A stretch of DNA of 7,148 bases, taken from an uncultured bacterium. GTDB lineage: Bacteria > Patescibacteriota > Minisyncoccia > Phycocordibacterales > CAIZIN01. The stretch's first letter is position 1. Each line of letters opens with the position of its first letter. The position numbers and the translations under genes were made by a program. The notes beneath the pieces are model-generated. The model was not told the origin of the DNA. It saw only the letters and a list, made by a program, of their open reading frames with translations, and made no database searches. The stretch lies in NCBI GenBank assembly GCA_903933085.1, contig CAIZIN010000020.1:1-7148 (forward strand), read 5' to 3'. This document shows, one piece after another, positions 5,909 to 7,148 of this stretch.

Positions 5909-5941
5909 GTATTAAACACAAACAAAGAAACGAATTAATAC
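5909..5941 (+). other. Leader hairpin with a U-free, A-rich 19-nt loop
   Basis: GTATTAA (5909-5915) pairs with TTAATAC (5935-5941). The 19-nt loop (5916-5934) contains no T and is mainly A with some C and G, which keeps it unstructured and open for protein binding or nuclease entry. It is located just before the mature 23S start. The function is not known. Confidence 0.35.
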
Positions 5942-5968
5942 ACAACTTGTGGTGGTTTTTAGATTTCC

Positions 5969-7148
<1,180 letters not shown>

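Overview
The window reads as a chromosomal segment of an ultra-small, AT-rich bacterium of the Candidatus Patescibacteria (CPR), most likely a Parcubacteria/Paceibacteria lineage. The grounds are a CPR-style conserved-TM-helix membrane protein, a ~100-residue protein resembling the CPR-enriched DUF5663 family, a giant lineage-specific membrane protein, and a 23S rRNA gene with no 16S gene beside it. The lineage call is from recognition of protein and rRNA style, not from a database search.

Layout, all on the + strand. (1) 7-693: a five-helix membrane protein related to the membrane part of MscS channels, closed by a small hairpin and a strong intrinsic terminator (730-770). (2) 772-815: a promoter with an operator-like inverted repeat, driving a two-gene unit. 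This unit is 844-1140 (DUF5663-like, 98 aa) and, 8 nt later, 1149-5567 (1472 aa). The large protein has a charged, acidic N-terminal half, membrane segments, a beta-rich Asn/Ser/Thr-rich middle, a Pro/Tyr/Gly linker and a GT-A (family-2-like) glycosyltransferase domain at the C-terminus. A perfect 32-nt palindrome (5601-5632) ends the unit. (3) 5703-5968: a structured leader with a near-ideal sigma-70 type promoter. (4) About 5969 to the window end: the 5' part of 23S rRNA, running through domain I into domain II and ending shortly before the L11-binding GTPase centre.

The most unusual part is the 23S leader. Right behind the promoter lies an 11-codon ORF (MKILTKHKRTA, 5746-5781). It overlaps strands that can fold in two mutually exclusive ways: one frees an intrinsic terminator at 5800-5827, the other sequesters it. 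Downstream come a boxA-like antitermination site (5847-5855), two further hairpins and then the rRNA. This has the layout of a ribosome-responsive transcription attenuator placed in front of a solitary 23S gene. The alternative is a ~90-nt independent small RNA with its own promoter and terminator. All structural statements are hand pairings; no folding energies or homology searches were run.
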